From Loktanella sp. D2R18 (lineage in GTDB: Bacteria > Pseudomonadota > Alphaproteobacteria > Rhodobacterales > Rhodobacteraceae), in assembly GCF_003318235.1 (NCBI RefSeq), contig NZ_QOCG01000009.1:186001-250000 (forward strand): a stretch of DNA of 64,000 bases. The letters run 5' to 3'. The notes beneath the pieces are model-generated. The model searched no databases, was not told where the DNA came from, and saw only the letters and a list, made by a program, of their open reading frames with translations. Below, piece by piece: positions 20,195 through 29,253 of this stretch. The translations under genes and the position numbers were made by a program. Position 1 is the first letter of the stretch, and every line of letters begins with the position of its first letter.

Positions 20195-21322
20195 TTATTT
20201 CCCTGCATCCACTGCCCGCGCAGACTCTAGCTCCTTGGCCTTTTTTTCCACCTGCGTGACGATATGTTCGATCATATCTTCGTTAGACTGTTTGTGGCTT
20301 TGCTTGCCCGCCAAGTAGACCATCCCTGACCCAGCCCCGCCACCGGTAAAACCGACGTCTGTCATCAGCGCCTCACCTGGGCCGTTAACGACACAGCCGA
20401 TGATGCTCAGGCTCATGGGGGTTTTGATATGTTCGAGCCGCTGTTCCAAAGCTTCGACGGTTTTGATCACGTCAAACCCCTGCCGCGCACAAGATGGGCA
20501 TGAAATGATATTCACCCCGCGGTGGCGCAGGCCGAGTGATTTGAGGATTTCGAACCCCATTTTCACCTCTTCGACCGGGTCCGCTGACAAAGATACACGG
20601 ATCGTGTCGCCGATCCCCGCCCACAGCAAATTACCCATACCAATCGCCGATTTAACTGTGCCGCTGCTCAACCCGCCCGCTTCGGTGATCCCAAGATGGA
20701 TCGGCGCATCCGTTACATCGGCCAATTGTTGATAGGCCGCCGCAGCCATGAACACGTCAGAGGCTTTACAGCTGATCTTAAATTCATGGAAATCATTGTC
20801 TTGCAGGATTTTGATATGGTCCATCCCGCTTTCGACCATCGCATCAGGGCATGGCTCACCGTATTTGTCTAGCAGGTGCTTTTCCAGCGATCCCGCATTC
20901 ACGCCAATACGAATTGAGCAATTGTAGTCGCGTGCGGCCTTGATTACCTCGCGCACGCGCTTTTCATCACCAATGTTACCGGGATTAATCCGCAAACAGG
21001 CGGCCCCTGCTTCGGCGGCTTCGATCCCGCGCTTATAGTGGAAATGAATGTCCGCAACGATCGGCACAGAGACTTCGGGCACAATCTGTTTCAGCGCCTT
21101 GCTCGAAGCCACATCCGGGACTGAAACCCGCACGATATCCGCGCCTGCATCAGCGGCAGCTTGGATTTGGGCAATGGTGCCTTTGACATCCGTCGTCAGC
21201 GTGTTGGTCATCGTCTGCACGGAAACCGGGGCATCGCCCCCAACGGGCACGTTGCCCACCATAATTTGACGGGATTTGCGGCGTTCGATGTGGCGCCACG
21301 GGCGGATTGAATTGAGGGACAT
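20195..21322 (-). CDS. ispG: 4-hydroxy-3-methylbut-2-enyl diphosphate synthase
   Basis: Penultimate iron-sulfur enzyme of the non-mevalonate isoprenoid pathway. The 375-residue protein has a TIM-barrel N-terminal half ([30 protein letters not shown]) and a C-terminal 4Fe-4S domain with C-x2-C in SCPSCARQG, a third cysteine in [10 protein letters not shown] and the conserved glutamate after it. The start is ATG 21322 (MSLNSIRPW); an in-frame TTG at 21340 is less likely. It follows the RodZ-like gene at 73 bases, an arrangement conserved in many proteobacteria. Confidence 0.95.
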   Translation of the reverse strand: MSLNSIRPWRHIERRKSRQIMVGNVPVGGDAPVSVQTMTNTLTTDVKGTIAQIQAAADAGADIVRVSVPDVASSKALKQIVPEVSVPIVADIHFHYKRGIEAAEAGAACLRINPGNIGDEKRVREVIKAARDYNCSIRIGVNAGSLEKHLLDKYGEPCPDAMVESGMDHIKILQDNDFHEFKISCKASDVFMAAAAYQQLADVTDAPIHLGITEAGGLSSGTVKSAIGMGNLLWAGIGDTIRVSLSADPVEEVKMGFEILKSLGLRHRGVNIISCPSCARQGFDVIKTVEALEQRLEHIKTPMSLSIIGCVVNGPGEALMTDVGFTGGGAGSGMVYLAGKQSHKQSNEDMIEHIVTQVEKKAKELESARAVDAGK

Positions 21323-21395
21323 AGGGCTGCTTTCAGGCAATCGCGGTTACCGACAATCTAAGCATCAAACCCGCGTGCAGCAACCGCTTGGCGGG

Positions 21396-22586
21396 TTATT
21401 CGCCTGCGCTATTTTCGGCCACGCGCACGACCTCGGCGAGGTCATCATCCGCTGTCAGATCTGCGACGCTATAGCTATCAAGCAGGCTGTCAGCATTGAG
21501 CGCGACATTGGACGTCACGACGCCCGTTTGGCCCGCAGGTCCATAGTGCACGCCGTTTACAGCGAAATAGACCGCTCCGCTTTCACCCACGCGCAATGTT
21601 GCGGGTTCTTCGGTTGCAGGAACTTCAAAATTCTCACCGGGTGACATCACGCCTTCAAAAATGACAGTACCATTGGCCGCCCGCACGCGCACCCATGCAG
21701 GGCGTACGGCAACCAATTGCAATTCGGGCACATCAGGACCGACGACTTGGATGGTCGGCGGATGCGGAGAGGCTACATCGGCATCAGCCACAACAACGTC
21801 TGCGTTGATCTGAGCGGGTAGAACCGAACCAAAAGAGCCAGGATTCAAGGTTGAGATTGGCGCATCGCGTGCCGTCAACACGGGCACATCAAGCGCCTGT
21901 GGGCGATACAATCGATCCAAAGCATCGAATGACGGCGCAACGAAACTGGCCAAATCTTGTGTTTGATCCACGTTATTTGTTACGCCCGAAAGCGGATCAA
22001 GATCAGCGACGACAACCGGCGCTTGCTCAACCGGCGCGAATTGTACTTTTTGTACTTCTTGCAACACGGTCCAGCCGCCAAAGCCAAGCCCGCCAATCAT
22101 TGCGATCAGTACAAGTACTGACCCGATAGCGCGTGGTTCAAACCCGGCCATAACCCGGTCAGCCGCAGGCACAAATGGCGTCGCAGAGGCTGAGAATATA
22201 TCTTTGCCAAGCGGTGCCACGACAGGTTCACCGATCTTGCCTTGCAACGATGATGCCTCTGCGGACATGCCGTGGGCAGTCGCAAAACCGCTTTCGGTAC
22301 AAAATGTTTCAAATGCGTAATCCGGGTCCATCCGCAGATACCGCGCATAAGAGCGCACATAGCCCGCAATAAATCCGGGGGTATCAAATGCGGAGGGGTC
22401 TGCGTTTTCGATCGCGGCAATATAGGCGGCTTTGATTTTCAGCTCACGCTGAACATCCAACAGGCTTTTGCCCATTGTCGCACGTTCGCCGCGCATCAAA
22501 TCGCCCAAGCGCAACTCGAAGTCGTCAAACCCCTTGGTTTGAGCGTCCTGCGCTGCGTCTGACCGGTTGAAGGTCTTGCCAATCAT
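21396..22586 (-). CDS. RodZ-like helix-turn-helix membrane protein
   Basis: A 396-residue protein with an N-terminal Cro-like HTH domain (about 20-95: GDLMRGERATMGKSLLDVQRE, YIAAIENADPSAF, FIAGYVRSYARYL), one membrane helix at about 152-172, a Pro/Ala-rich periplasmic linker and a C-terminal beta domain of the DUF4115 type (about 290-370). In E. coli, RodZ links MreB to the wall-elongation machinery. The position next to ispG matches the yfgA-ispG pairing elsewhere. The linker is longer than in E. coli. Confidence 0.85.
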   Translation of the reverse strand: MIGKTFNRSDAAQDAQTKGFDDFELRLGDLMRGERATMGKSLLDVQRELKIKAAYIAAIENADPSAFDTPGFIAGYVRSYARYLRMDPDYAFETFCTESGFATAHGMSAEASSLQGKIGEPVVAPLGKDIFSASATPFVPAADRVMAGFEPRAIGSVLVLIAMIGGLGFGGWTVLQEVQKVQFAPVEQAPVVVADLDPLSGVTNNVDQTQDLASFVAPSFDALDRLYRPQALDVPVLTARDAPISTLNPGSFGSVLPAQINADVVVADADVASPHPPTIQVVGPDVPELQLVAVRPAWVRVRAANGTVIFEGVMSPGENFEVPATEEPATLRVGESGAVYFAVNGVHYGPAGQTGVVTSNVALNADSLLDSYSVADLTADDDLAEVVRVAENSAGE

Positions 22587-22624
22587 CGACTGTCCCGTCG
22601 CTTAATGCCCCTAAGCGCCCATGT

Positions 22625-22639
22625 AACGCGAATCGCGTT
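22625..22639. repeat. Short perfect palindrome in rodZ/hemA gap
   Basis: AACGCGA-A-TCGCGTT, 15 bases, lies in the 115-base gap upstream of the RodZ-like gene and downstream of hemA, both on the minus strand. It could be an operator for the RodZ-like/ispG transcript or part of a weak terminator. Confidence 0.3.
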
Positions 22640-22701
22640 CACACGGGTACCTAGGCAGACGCTAACATATTAGCGGCTGTCATGCATACGTTGAAAAAGG
22701 G

Positions 22702-23925
22702 TTAACCTGCGAGCTCGGCGCGATTCAGCGCGCAATGCGACCAAAGATTGTCCAAAGCGCTGACAAGTGCATCCATTTCGCGCGGTCCGTGAACCGGTGA
22801 CGGCGTGAACCGCAGCCGTTCAGTGCCGCGCGGTACCGTCGGAAAATTGATCGGCTGCACATAGATGCCGAACTCAGACAAAAGCATATCCGACAGCTTT
22901 TTAGTGTGGACCGGATCGCCCACGATCAGCGGTACAATGTGACTGCCATGATCGATAATTGGCAAACCCATTCCTTTTAGCCGCAGCTTAAGAATTTTGG
23001 CTTGGGTTTGGTGCTGCAAACGCAGCCCATCATCGGTTTTCAAATGTGCAACACTGGCCGCAGCCCCCGCAGCAACCGCAGGAGGCAAGCTGGTGGTAAA
23101 GATGAACCCCGGAGCGTAAGACCGTATCGCATCACACATTTTCTCAGAGGCGGCGATATAGCCGCCCATCACGCCGTATGCTTTGGCCAAAGTACCGTTG
23201 ATAATATCGATGCGGCCCATCAACCCGTCGCGCGCAGCAACGCCCGCACCTTGCGGGCCATACATGCCAACAGCGTGGACTTCGTCGATATAGGTGAGCG
23301 CGCCAAATTCATCCGCGAGATCACAAATCGCTTCGATTGGGGCAAAATCACCATCCATTGAATAGATCGATTCAAACGCAATCAGCTTTGGCGCTGCCGG
23401 GTCATCAGCTTCCAGAAGCGCGCGCAGGTGATCCAGATCATTGTGGCGAAAAATGCGCTTTGCGCCACCATTCCGACGTACACCTTCGATCATAGAGGCG
23501 TGGTTTAGCGCGTCCGAATAGATAATCAGCCCCGGAAACAATTTTGGCAATGTGCTCAGCGTCGCGTCGTTTGCGATATAAGCAGAGGTAAAAAGAAGTG
23601 CCGCCTCTTTTTGGTGCAGGCTGGCAAGCTCCGCTTCGAGCCGCTTGTGATAGACTGTTGTGCCAGAGATATTACGTGTGCCGCCTGATCCAGCGCCTGT
23701 CGCGTCCACGGCCTCGTGCATCGCGGCCAAAACAACAGGATGCTGCCCCATCCCAAGATAGTCATTCCCACACCAAACGGTCACCGGAGTATCGGTTCCA
23801 TCGTCCTTGCGCCATGTAGCGTGAGGAAACTGGCCGCGCTTGCGTTCGATATCAATAAAAGTCCGGTAACGGCCTTCGTCGTGCAAACGGCTAATCGCGG
23901 CATCCAGTTGGGCGGTGTAGTCCAC
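22702..23925 (-). CDS. hemA: 5-aminolevulinate synthase
   Basis: Condenses glycine with succinyl-CoA to make 5-aminolevulinate, the first haem and bacteriochlorophyll precursor in alphaproteobacteria. The 407 residues match the family exactly in length; the PLP lysine is K248 in [13 protein letters not shown], the same number as in Rhodobacter. [12 protein letters not shown] and [16 protein letters not shown] are also conserved. It starts at GTG 23925, with AAAGGA about nine bases upstream. The 216-base region upstream holds an FNR-type box and a leader hairpin, suggesting oxygen control. Confidence 0.97.
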   Translation of the reverse strand: MDYTAQLDAAISRLHDEGRYRTFIDIERKRGQFPHATWRKDDGTDTPVTVWCGNDYLGMGQHPVVLAAMHEAVDATGAGSGGTRNISGTTVYHKRLEAELASLHQKEAALLFTSAYIANDATLSTLPKLFPGLIIYSDALNHASMIEGVRRNGGAKRIFRHNDLDHLRALLEADDPAAPKLIAFESIYSMDGDFAPIEAICDLADEFGALTYIDEVHAVGMYGPQGAGVAARDGLMGRIDIINGTLAKAYGVMGGYIAASEKMCDAIRSYAPGFIFTTSLPPAVAAGAAASVAHLKTDDGLRLQHQTQAKILKLRLKGMGLPIIDHGSHIVPLIVGDPVHTKKLSDMLLSEFGIYVQPINFPTVPRGTERLRFTPSPVHGPREMDALVSALDNLWSHCALNRAELAG

Positions 23926-23953
23926 GGGTGGTATCCTTTGTCTTGCGGTACAG

Positions 23954-23971
23954 GTTTCGGCGAACCGAAAC
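23954..23971 (-). promoter_or_regulatory. UUCG-loop hairpin in the hemA leader
   Basis: On the transcribed strand GTTTCGG-TTCG-CCGAAAC forms a 7-base-pair stem with a UUCG tetraloop, 28 bases before the hemA start codon. It would fold in the mRNA leader and could affect stability or translation. Confidence 0.45.
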
Positions 23972-23987
23972 TTGAATCGTTCTAAAC

Positions 23988-24016
23988 GTCATATAGAGGC
24001 AAACGCGTCCAAGCAA
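23988..24016 (-). promoter_or_regulatory. Candidate sigma-70 promoter for hemA
   Basis: On the minus strand TTGCTT and TATGAC are separated by 17 bases. The predicted start point near 23981 gives a leader of about 55 bases containing the UUCG hairpin. The FNR-type box lies about 96 bases upstream of that start. Confidence 0.4.
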
Positions 24017-24070
24017 TACGCTACAAACTGTCACCCCTATCCCTTTTGACAGCCAAACACTCGCAACACG

Positions 24071-24084
24071 TTGACCTAGATCAA
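24071..24084. promoter_or_regulatory. FNR/FnrL-type box upstream of hemA
   Basis: TTGACCTAGATCAA matches the FNR consensus TTGAT-N4-ATCAA with a single mismatch (position 5). It sits about 147 bases upstream of the hemA start. FnrL control of hemA is established in Rhodobacter sphaeroides, so oxygen-responsive regulation is likely here. Confidence 0.65.
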
Positions 24085-24141
24085 CTACTTCTGCTTGGGC
24101 AGATGCAGCCAGATAAGCGCTATATCGTGTAGAGGTCTGCG

Positions 24142-24948
24142 TTAGAACCCGCTGTTGGGCACCCAAGGGTAAGCCGCCTGAAGATATTGATCCGCGGCAC
24201 GCAAAAATCGGGCCTGCCCACCCGCGATATTCACCGTATTATTTAACGCGTCATAGGATGGCATATCTGGATGGGCCCTGGCCTGTTCCGCAGGCATCCC
24301 GGTTGCCGCAAAATCACGATACAGTTGGTAGCGTTGCAAGTGCAGACCCATCGCGGATTCGACCGCGCTCATGAGGTCGGGTAAATTCAGGGTTTCCAAC
24401 AGCGCGCTCAATTCATGACTGCGATATGGCGGGGTGCTATATAACGCATCAAAATGTCCAAACCCTTTGGGCCCAAATGAATCAAATAGAAACGCGATAG
24501 GCCCGGCCGCCTCACGTTCATATGCATTCATCGCAGCGCCGGATTTCTGTTTTTCCTCAGCGAATGCGCGCAAAGACACAAAATACGATCCATCAACAGG
24601 TTCGGGCGCAAGATCAATTGGCGGGGCAAGCGGCGCTGCATAGGCTTGGCGGCGTTCCAACTCCGCGCGCATAGCCGCTTCGCGGACAAGTTCGCGCGAC
24701 GCGCCCTCTGGCATATCCTTTTTTACCTCGGCATAAATCGACGCTTTTGCGCGCCGATTTCGCACCGCATCTCCGATCATCATCAAGATTTTAAACGGGA
24801 CACCAATCACGATCACCCCTCCAACCATCAACTGTGCAAATGCAAATTTGCGGGCGTTCCGATCGATGCCTTCAAAATCAAAGGCCGTTGTGATGAGGTC
24901 TTGAAAATACGCGAACATTTGCTGGTCCAGATTACTGCGCTCTGACAA
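24142..24948 (-). CDS. Unknown single-span membrane protein
   Basis: About 268 residues, not recognised. A hydrophobic helix (about 27-47 of the chosen start: LMVGGVIVIGVPFKILMM) is followed by a charged region (RNRRAKASIYAEVKKDM) and a soluble C-terminal domain of about 170 residues with no motif that could be named. The start TTG 24948 is preferred because TTTAGGA lies six bases upstream; TTG 24966 and ATG 24918 are alternatives. It lies upstream of hemA on the same strand and divergent from the M20 peptidase gene, with about 100 bases between. Confidence 0.7.
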   Translation of the reverse strand: MSERSNLDQQMFAYFQDLITTAFDFEGIDRNARKFAFAQLMVGGVIVIGVPFKILMMIGDAVRNRRAKASIYAEVKKDMPEGASRELVREAAMRAELERRQAYAAPLAPPIDLAPEPVDGSYFVSLRAFAEEKQKSGAAMNAYEREAAGPIAFLFDSFGPKGFGHFDALYSTPPYRSHELSALLETLNLPDLMSAVESAMGLHLQRYQLYRDFAATGMPAEQARAHPDMPSYDALNNTVNIAGGQARFLRAADQYLQAAYPWVPNSGF

Positions 24949-25046
24949 TCTCTGTCCTAAATCCAAGTGTCAAACTATTCATGAATTTGATTGACCTCAG
25001 CGCCAATCGTGCCACCTTTGCGGCGACCACAACACAGGACCTCACC

Positions 25047-26420
25047 ATGACCCTTGATCCCGTCTTAGCGCGTATTGATAACGACCTGAACGCGGCAACT
25101 GACCGGCTACTTGAACTGCTGCGCATTCCGTCTATTTCAACCGACCCTGCCTATAAGGGCGATTGCAACACTGCAGCTGATTGGCTGGTTGCCGATTTGC
25201 AAAGCATCGGCTTCATGGCATCAAAACGTCCGACACCGGGACACCCGATGGTCGTTGCGCATTCGGGCGGCACAGGGCCACATGTGCTGTTTTACGGGCA
25301 TTACGATGTGCAACCCGTTGACCCGCTTGATCTTTGGGACCGCGACCCATTTGATCCACAGATCGAAGACACGGCCAAAGGCCCGGTTATCCGCGGACGC
25401 GGGTCATCCGACGACAAAGGTCAGCTGATGACATTCGTTGAGGCCTGCCGTGCGTGGAAAGAAGTCCACGGCACCCTGCCCGGCAACATCACCTTGTTCT
25501 TTGAGGGCGAAGAAGAATCTGGGTCGCCATCCCTGACACCTTTCATGCGAGAGAATGCCGAAGAATTGACCGCCGATGTGGCGCTGATCTGCGACACTGG
25601 GCTGTACGGCGATAGCACGCCTGCGATCATCACGCAGCTGCGCGGCCTTTTGGGCGAAGAGTTGACCATCACCGGCCCTGATAAGGACCTGCATTCAGGC
25701 ATGTACGGCGGGTTGGCGATGAACCCTGCACGGGTATTGGCACGCATCATCGCGGCCCTACATGACGATGACGGGCGCATTACCGTACCGGGTTTCTATG
25801 ATGGTGTGCCCGAGCTATCGAATGAATTGGCGGCGGCTTGGGATGATTTGAAATTCGACGAAAAAGCCTTTTTGGGCGACGTCGGCCTTTTAGAGCCTGC
25901 TGGCGAACGGGGCCGCCGCCCACTCGAGATGATCTGGTCACGCCCAACTTGCGAGGTCAACGGAATTTGGTCCGGCTACACCGGGGATGGGTTCAAAACC
26001 GTGCTGCCTTCTGAGGCCCACGCCAAAATCAGTTTCCGTCTGGTCGGCACGCAAGACCCACTAAAAATCCGCGAAAATTTTCGCAAAATGGTGCAAGACA
26101 TGCTGCCCGCAGATTGCTCAGTGGCATTTAGCGACCACGGGGCCAGTGCCGCAGGCCAAATGACCACAACGCACCCCGCGTTTGACCAAGCGCGCAAAGC
26201 CCTATCTGACGAGTGGCCCAATGCGGCGGCCTATGTGGGCTGCGGCGGATCGATCCCCATCGCCGGGCACTTCAAGGACATCCTGAACATGGACGCGATG
26301 TTGATCGGTTTTGGTAAAGACGACGACGCGATCCATTCGCCCAATGAAAAGTATGACCTGTCGTCTTTCCATAAAGGCATCCGGTCTTGGGCGCGCATCC
26401 TGCACGAAATGACCAAATAA
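25047..26420 (+). CDS. M20 family dipeptidase/deacylase
   Basis: A 457-residue metallopeptidase of the M20 (ArgE/DapE/carnosinase-like) group, acting on small peptides or N-acyl amino acids. Metal ligands and catalytic residues are seen in FYGHYDVQP (H, D), GSSDDKGQL (D), EGEEESGS (catalytic E then metal E), the aspartate of LICDTGLYG, and the C-terminal histidine in AIHSPNEKYDL. A dimerisation domain fills about 200-330. The start is ATG 25047, with AGGA seven bases upstream. A palindromic element follows the stop at 26429. Confidence 0.9.
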   Translation: MTLDPVLARIDNDLNAATDRLLELLRIPSISTDPAYKGDCNTAADWLVADLQSIGFMASKRPTPGHPMVVAHSGGTGPHVLFYGHYDVQPVDPLDLWDRDPFDPQIEDTAKGPVIRGRGSSDDKGQLMTFVEACRAWKEVHGTLPGNITLFFEGEEESGSPSLTPFMRENAEELTADVALICDTGLYGDSTPAIITQLRGLLGEELTITGPDKDLHSGMYGGLAMNPARVLARIIAALHDDDGRITVPGFYDGVPELSNELAAAWDDLKFDEKAFLGDVGLLEPAGERGRRPLEMIWSRPTCEVNGIWSGYTGDGFKTVLPSEAHAKISFRLVGTQDPLKIRENFRKMVQDMLPADCSVAFSDHGASAAGQMTTTHPAFDQARKALSDEWPNAAAYVGCGGSIPIAGHFKDILNMDAMLIGFGKDDDAIHSPNEKYDLSSFHKGIRSWARILHEMTK

Positions 26421-26428
26421 CACGGCGT

Positions 26429-26450
26429 AGGGTGGATCTCGATCCACCCT
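26429..26450. repeat. REP-like palindrome after the M20 gene
   Basis: AGGGTGGATC and GATCCACCCT form 10-base arms around TC (or 9-base arms with a CTCG loop), nine bases after the peptidase stop codon. No T run follows, so it is not a classic terminator. GTAGGGTGG-type palindromes occur as dispersed elements in many proteobacteria. Confidence 0.5.
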
Positions 26451-26488
26451 GCTGTCGCAGTAAGGCGCCATGATATGTGGGGAATAAG

Positions 26489-26565
26489 TGGCGCGGTTGA
26501 CGGGGCTCGAACCCGCGACCTCCGGCGTGACAGGCCGGCACTCTAACCAGCTGAGCTACAACCGC
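26489..26565 (-). tRNA. tRNA-Asp (GTC), copy 1
   Basis: A 77-base tRNA: acceptor GCGGTTG pairs with CAACCGC, D arm GCTCAGCTGGTTAGAGT, anticodon loop CTGTCAC with anticodon GTC, T arm GCGGG-TTCGAGC-CCCGT, discriminator G and an encoded CCA. It is identical to the copy 105 bases upstream. Confidence 0.97.
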
Positions 26566-26593
26566 GCAGCGCTAGATCACAAAAGAAAGAAAG

Positions 26594-26670
26594 TGGCGCG
26601 GTTGACGGGGCTCGAACCCGCGACCTCCGGCGTGACAGGCCGGCACTCTAACCAGCTGAGCTACAACCGC
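26594..26670 (-). tRNA. tRNA-Asp (GTC), copy 2
   Basis: Same 77 bases as copy 1, including the encoded CCA, separated from it by 28 bases. A tandem duplication of the gene; both are probably on one precursor transcript. Confidence 0.97.
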
Positions 26671-26902
26671 GCATTTTCTTTCCGGTCTGCGACCGAACGT
26701 GGGGTGCTTCTATGTCCGCGCCCGCCCCTCGTCAAGCGGTGGTTTCGCAAAAAATGGCTTCTTGGACAGGTTTTCGATTTGTGTTCGAAAAGCACTCGAT
26801 ATTTGGGGTCGGGCTGGGGCCAAATCTACAACTGATTGAGCTGCAGATCACTTTGTATCACAACGTCAGTGTTTCGGCACAATTTACTTCAAACTTAAAA
26901 GC

Positions 26903-27270
26903 GTAACCCGCAAAGGCCGCGCAGTCTTGCCAATGAATGCACTCGCCCGCACCGCCCTGCAGACAGCTTATGCGGTGCGTCAAATGGAATATGTAACGAG
27001 TATAACGGCACGCCCATCAAGTCTATTAGGACCGGCTACGCTACTGCACTACGGCGCGCTGGACTGTCAGGTATACACATCCACCAAATCCGACACACCG
27101 TTGCCGTGCGCATGCTTGCGGCAGGCAAGCCAATTGAACAGGTGAGTCAATATCTTGGTCACAGCAATACCAGCGTCACGCAGAAGGTCTATGCGCGATT
27201 CTTGCCCGAACATTTGAGCGATGCCGCTGACATTTTGAACTTTGGAATGGCCGTACCGAAGAAACGCTAG
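26903..27270 (+). pseudogene. Broken tyrosine recombinase (phage integrase) remnant
   Basis: The last part of an integrase, without its N-terminal half and with a frameshift near 26995. Frame one reads TRKGRAVLPMNALARTALQTA up to EYVT; the other continues EYNGTPIKSIRTG, then HQIRHTVAVRM (catalytic H-x-x-R), LGHSNTSVTQKVYARF (H and the tyrosine nucleophile) and ends at TAG 27270. The catalytic C-terminal boxes are still readable, so the decay is recent or partial. It points at the 3' end of tRNA-Val 77 bases away, the usual target of such integrases, so it marks a lost genomic island. Confidence 0.85.
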
Positions 27271-27346
27271 GTCTAGAGACCCCGTAAACACTTCTCAAAA
27301 CGATACGTTCTGGGAATAAAATACCAAGAAATTCATATGGATAAGA

Positions 27347-27422
27347 TGGTGGGTGATGAGAGGCTCGAACTCCCGACATCTTCCGTGTAAAGGAAGCGCT
27401 CTACCAACTGAGCTAATCACCC
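27347..27422 (-). tRNA. tRNA-Val (TAC)
   Basis: A 76-base tRNA: acceptor GGGTGAT pairs with ATCACCC, anticodon stem CTTCC/GGAAG with loop TTTACAC (anticodon TAC), T arm with TTCGAGC, discriminator A and encoded CCA. Its 3' end faces the integrase remnant. Confidence 0.97.
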
Positions 27423-27463
27423 GATGAGGGGTGATTTAGGGCATGTTGCGGGCGGACGCAAGC

Positions 27464-28024
27464 CTAAGTGAGCAAGTTTTGTGAACCATTTTTCAAATGA
27501 TAGACGCAGCCCTGACCGCCATGGATGGTGGTCCCCTCAATTGCCTTAGGTCCCGCGAGAATTTCGCGCAATGTGCGCCCTGTCACACCGTGCGTCACCA
27601 GCACTGCAGGCCCCTTTAAATCTTGCAAAAATGCGTGGCAGCGGGCCTTTACCGCGGCCAAACCCTCACCATTTGGGGCGACCTCGTACTGCGCCATATA
27701 GGGATCAGGGGCGTCCGGGAGCGGCAGCGTGTCACGCAGCACACCGGACCAGTCACCGACCCCAATTTCACGCAATCGATCATCTGTACGTACCAATTCT
27801 GCCAGTGGCGCACAGGCGATTCCCGCCGTTTGCACTGCCCTGCCCTGTGGGCTGCTGATAAATGCGAATCCACGCAAGTCACATTCGGCAAGAATCTCCC
27901 CTTGGCGCGCGGCCTCGTCGCGGCCCTGCGCGGTCAGTGGAGAGTTCAGTTCTCCTTGCATACGCCCTTCGAGATTCCACGCAGTCTGGCCGTGCCGCAG
28001 GATGTAGATTTCAGGATAGGTCAT
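27464..28024 (-). CDS. Histidine phosphatase family protein
   Basis: A 186-residue phosphoglycerate mutase-like phosphatase. The catalytic LRHGQTAWN motif is at residues 9-17, the second arginine at SSPQGRAVQTA, and the second catalytic histidine in VLVTHGVTGR. The family covers sugar-phosphate, cobalamin and nucleotide phosphatases; substrate unknown. The ATG at 28024 lies nine bases after the HU-like gene's stop, so the two form an operon. Confidence 0.9.
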   Translation of the reverse strand: MTYPEIYILRHGQTAWNLEGRMQGELNSPLTAQGRDEAARQGEILAECDLRGFAFISSPQGRAVQTAGIACAPLAELVRTDDRLREIGVGDWSGVLRDTLPLPDAPDPYMAQYEVAPNGEGLAAVKARCHAFLQDLKGPAVLVTHGVTGRTLREILAGPKAIEGTTIHGGQGCVYHLKNGSQNLLT

Positions 28025-28033
28025 CGCTGTGGG

Positions 28034-28345
28034 TCAGGTATCATCAGCAGCAGGGCGCGCGACCGCGTCGACCTTGGCCGTGCGAAATTTCATCGTGAGC
28101 AGCGACGCGCCGTTGTTCAGCTCTTTGGATTTGATGATCCGCGTTTTACCCATTGGCGGCAAAATCAATTCTTCTCCACGCGCAAGCGCCTCACCGATCA
28201 CCGCAAGCGCCGCTTCAACTGCGGGTTTCACATCCCGTTTTTTAAGGCCTGTCCTCGCGACCACCTCGTTGAACAATTGCGGCTTTTTCAAAACGACCGG
28301 CGCGTCAGCCGCGTCTTCGGTATGTTGGGTTTCAGGCGTTGTCAT
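28034..28345 (-). CDS. HU-family DNA-binding protein
   Basis: A 103-residue HU/IHF-like protein with about 20 extra acidic residues at the N-terminus. LFNEVVARTGLKKRDVKPAV forms the helical pair, and GEELILPPMGKTRIIKSKEL is the start of the beta ribbon that bends DNA. The usual arm residues RNP are replaced, so DNA contacts may differ from canonical HU. GGGAAAACACC precedes the ATG. It is a divergent paralogue rather than the main HU, which normally is about 90 residues. Confidence 0.82.
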   Translation of the reverse strand: MTTPETQHTEDAADAPVVLKKPQLFNEVVARTGLKKRDVKPAVEAALAVIGEALARGEELILPPMGKTRIIKSKELNNGASLLTMKFRTAKVDAVARPAADDT

Positions 28346-28565
28346 GGTGTTTTCCCTTTGTTTTTCCCCACCTTAAACGGGTGACACAACACATACCAGC
28401 GTGGCCTAAGGACAATCGCCCCACCCGCTGTCAATCACCCAATCCATCTTCCTTGTGGTATTGATTACACGTTGAATTTGCGCCGCACGGCCACCCCGCA
28501 CACAAAAGAAAAGCGTTGCGTGACATAGCGTGCGCAAAGGCTCTTAAACCATGCCGCTCAACGCA

Positions 28566-29003
28566 CTATTTGAGCCAAATTCTCCCGGCATTACAAAGCC
28601 TCCGACAATCTGAAGCGTCCCGCAAAAGTTCCTCTTGCCTCAAGACTTCGTCGACACCAGGCCCGGTAAAGCGTGGATCATCACAAACCCCATTTCGCGC
28701 CCAGTCATTACGGTTCAAACCGAAGTCAATTTCAGAACATTCTGCAGGGCTGCTTTGTTCTTTAGAACGCACCTGCGCAATTAGACCTGCAGTGAGCATG
28801 CGACCACAGTCACTCGCGTCGCGCCCCGTGTTTTCTTGGCTCAGCACCGATGCCATACCTTCGCCCTTAAACCTCGGATCGTCACATTCGTTGTCGTTTG
28901 CGTATTCGGATGAGTTATCACCCAACCCTTCGACAACGACGCCTGTCATGCACCCCGCGGTAAGTAGTATGGCAAGCAAAGAAGACTTTGAAATATGGCG
29001 CAT
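28566..29003 (-). CDS. Lipoprotein with two CDDPRF repeats
   Basis: A 145-residue predicted lipoprotein. The signal peptide ends in the lipobox LLTAGC (C18). Two copies of a module follow: NDNECDDPRFKGEGM to RDASDCGRM (residues 37-69) and RNGVCDDPRFTGPGV to RDASDCRRLC (103-137). Each module has paired cysteines spaced 26 residues apart and conserved acidic residues, so a disulfide-pinned, possibly metal-binding fold is likely. Function unknown; the module recurs in exported proteins of proteobacteria as I recall it. AAGGGA lies six bases before the ATG. The next gene on the strand is lon, upstream. Confidence 0.75.
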   Translation of the reverse strand: MRHISKSSLLAILLTAGCMTGVVVEGLGDNSSEYANDNECDDPRFKGEGMASVLSQENTGRDASDCGRMLTAGLIAQVRSKEQSSPAECSEIDFGLNRNDWARNGVCDDPRFTGPGVDEVLRQEELLRDASDCRRLCNAGRIWLK

Positions 29004-29201
29004 AGAAATTCCCTTAAATATAATAACTTAGACTTATAGTGATTAGGCAGATTTCCGTAGGATTTGGCACTGGCCATGTTCACGCTTAAGTTACTGCCCT
29101 TTTTGCAAAGACACCACCACCCAAAAGGCAAGGGCGCACTAAAAACCCACGGAATACGTGTGGTATGTGGTGTAAAGCACACCTATTCAGCGCCTGCGCA
29201 C

Positions 29202-29233
29202 AAAAAAGCGCACCACTATGGGCGCGCTTTTTA
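29202..29233 (-). terminator. Rho-independent terminator after lon
   Basis: AAAAAGCGC at 29203-29211 pairs with GCGCTTTTT at 29224-29232 around a 12-base loop; on the minus strand the hairpin is followed by a T run (TTTTTT). It lies 21 bases after the lon stop codon. Confidence 0.8.
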
Positions 29234-29253
29234 TTGTCACGTGATGACCGCGT

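Noticed and set aside
26488-26835. Open frame across both tRNA-Asp genes with a repeated peptide (ARLTGLEPATSGVT)
   Set aside because: The repeat is the tRNA sequence read as protein; both tRNAs fold perfectly on the minus strand.
28346-28565. Possible small RNA in the gap between the lipoprotein and the HU-like gene
   Set aside because: No strong hairpin, terminator or known RNA signature could be seen.
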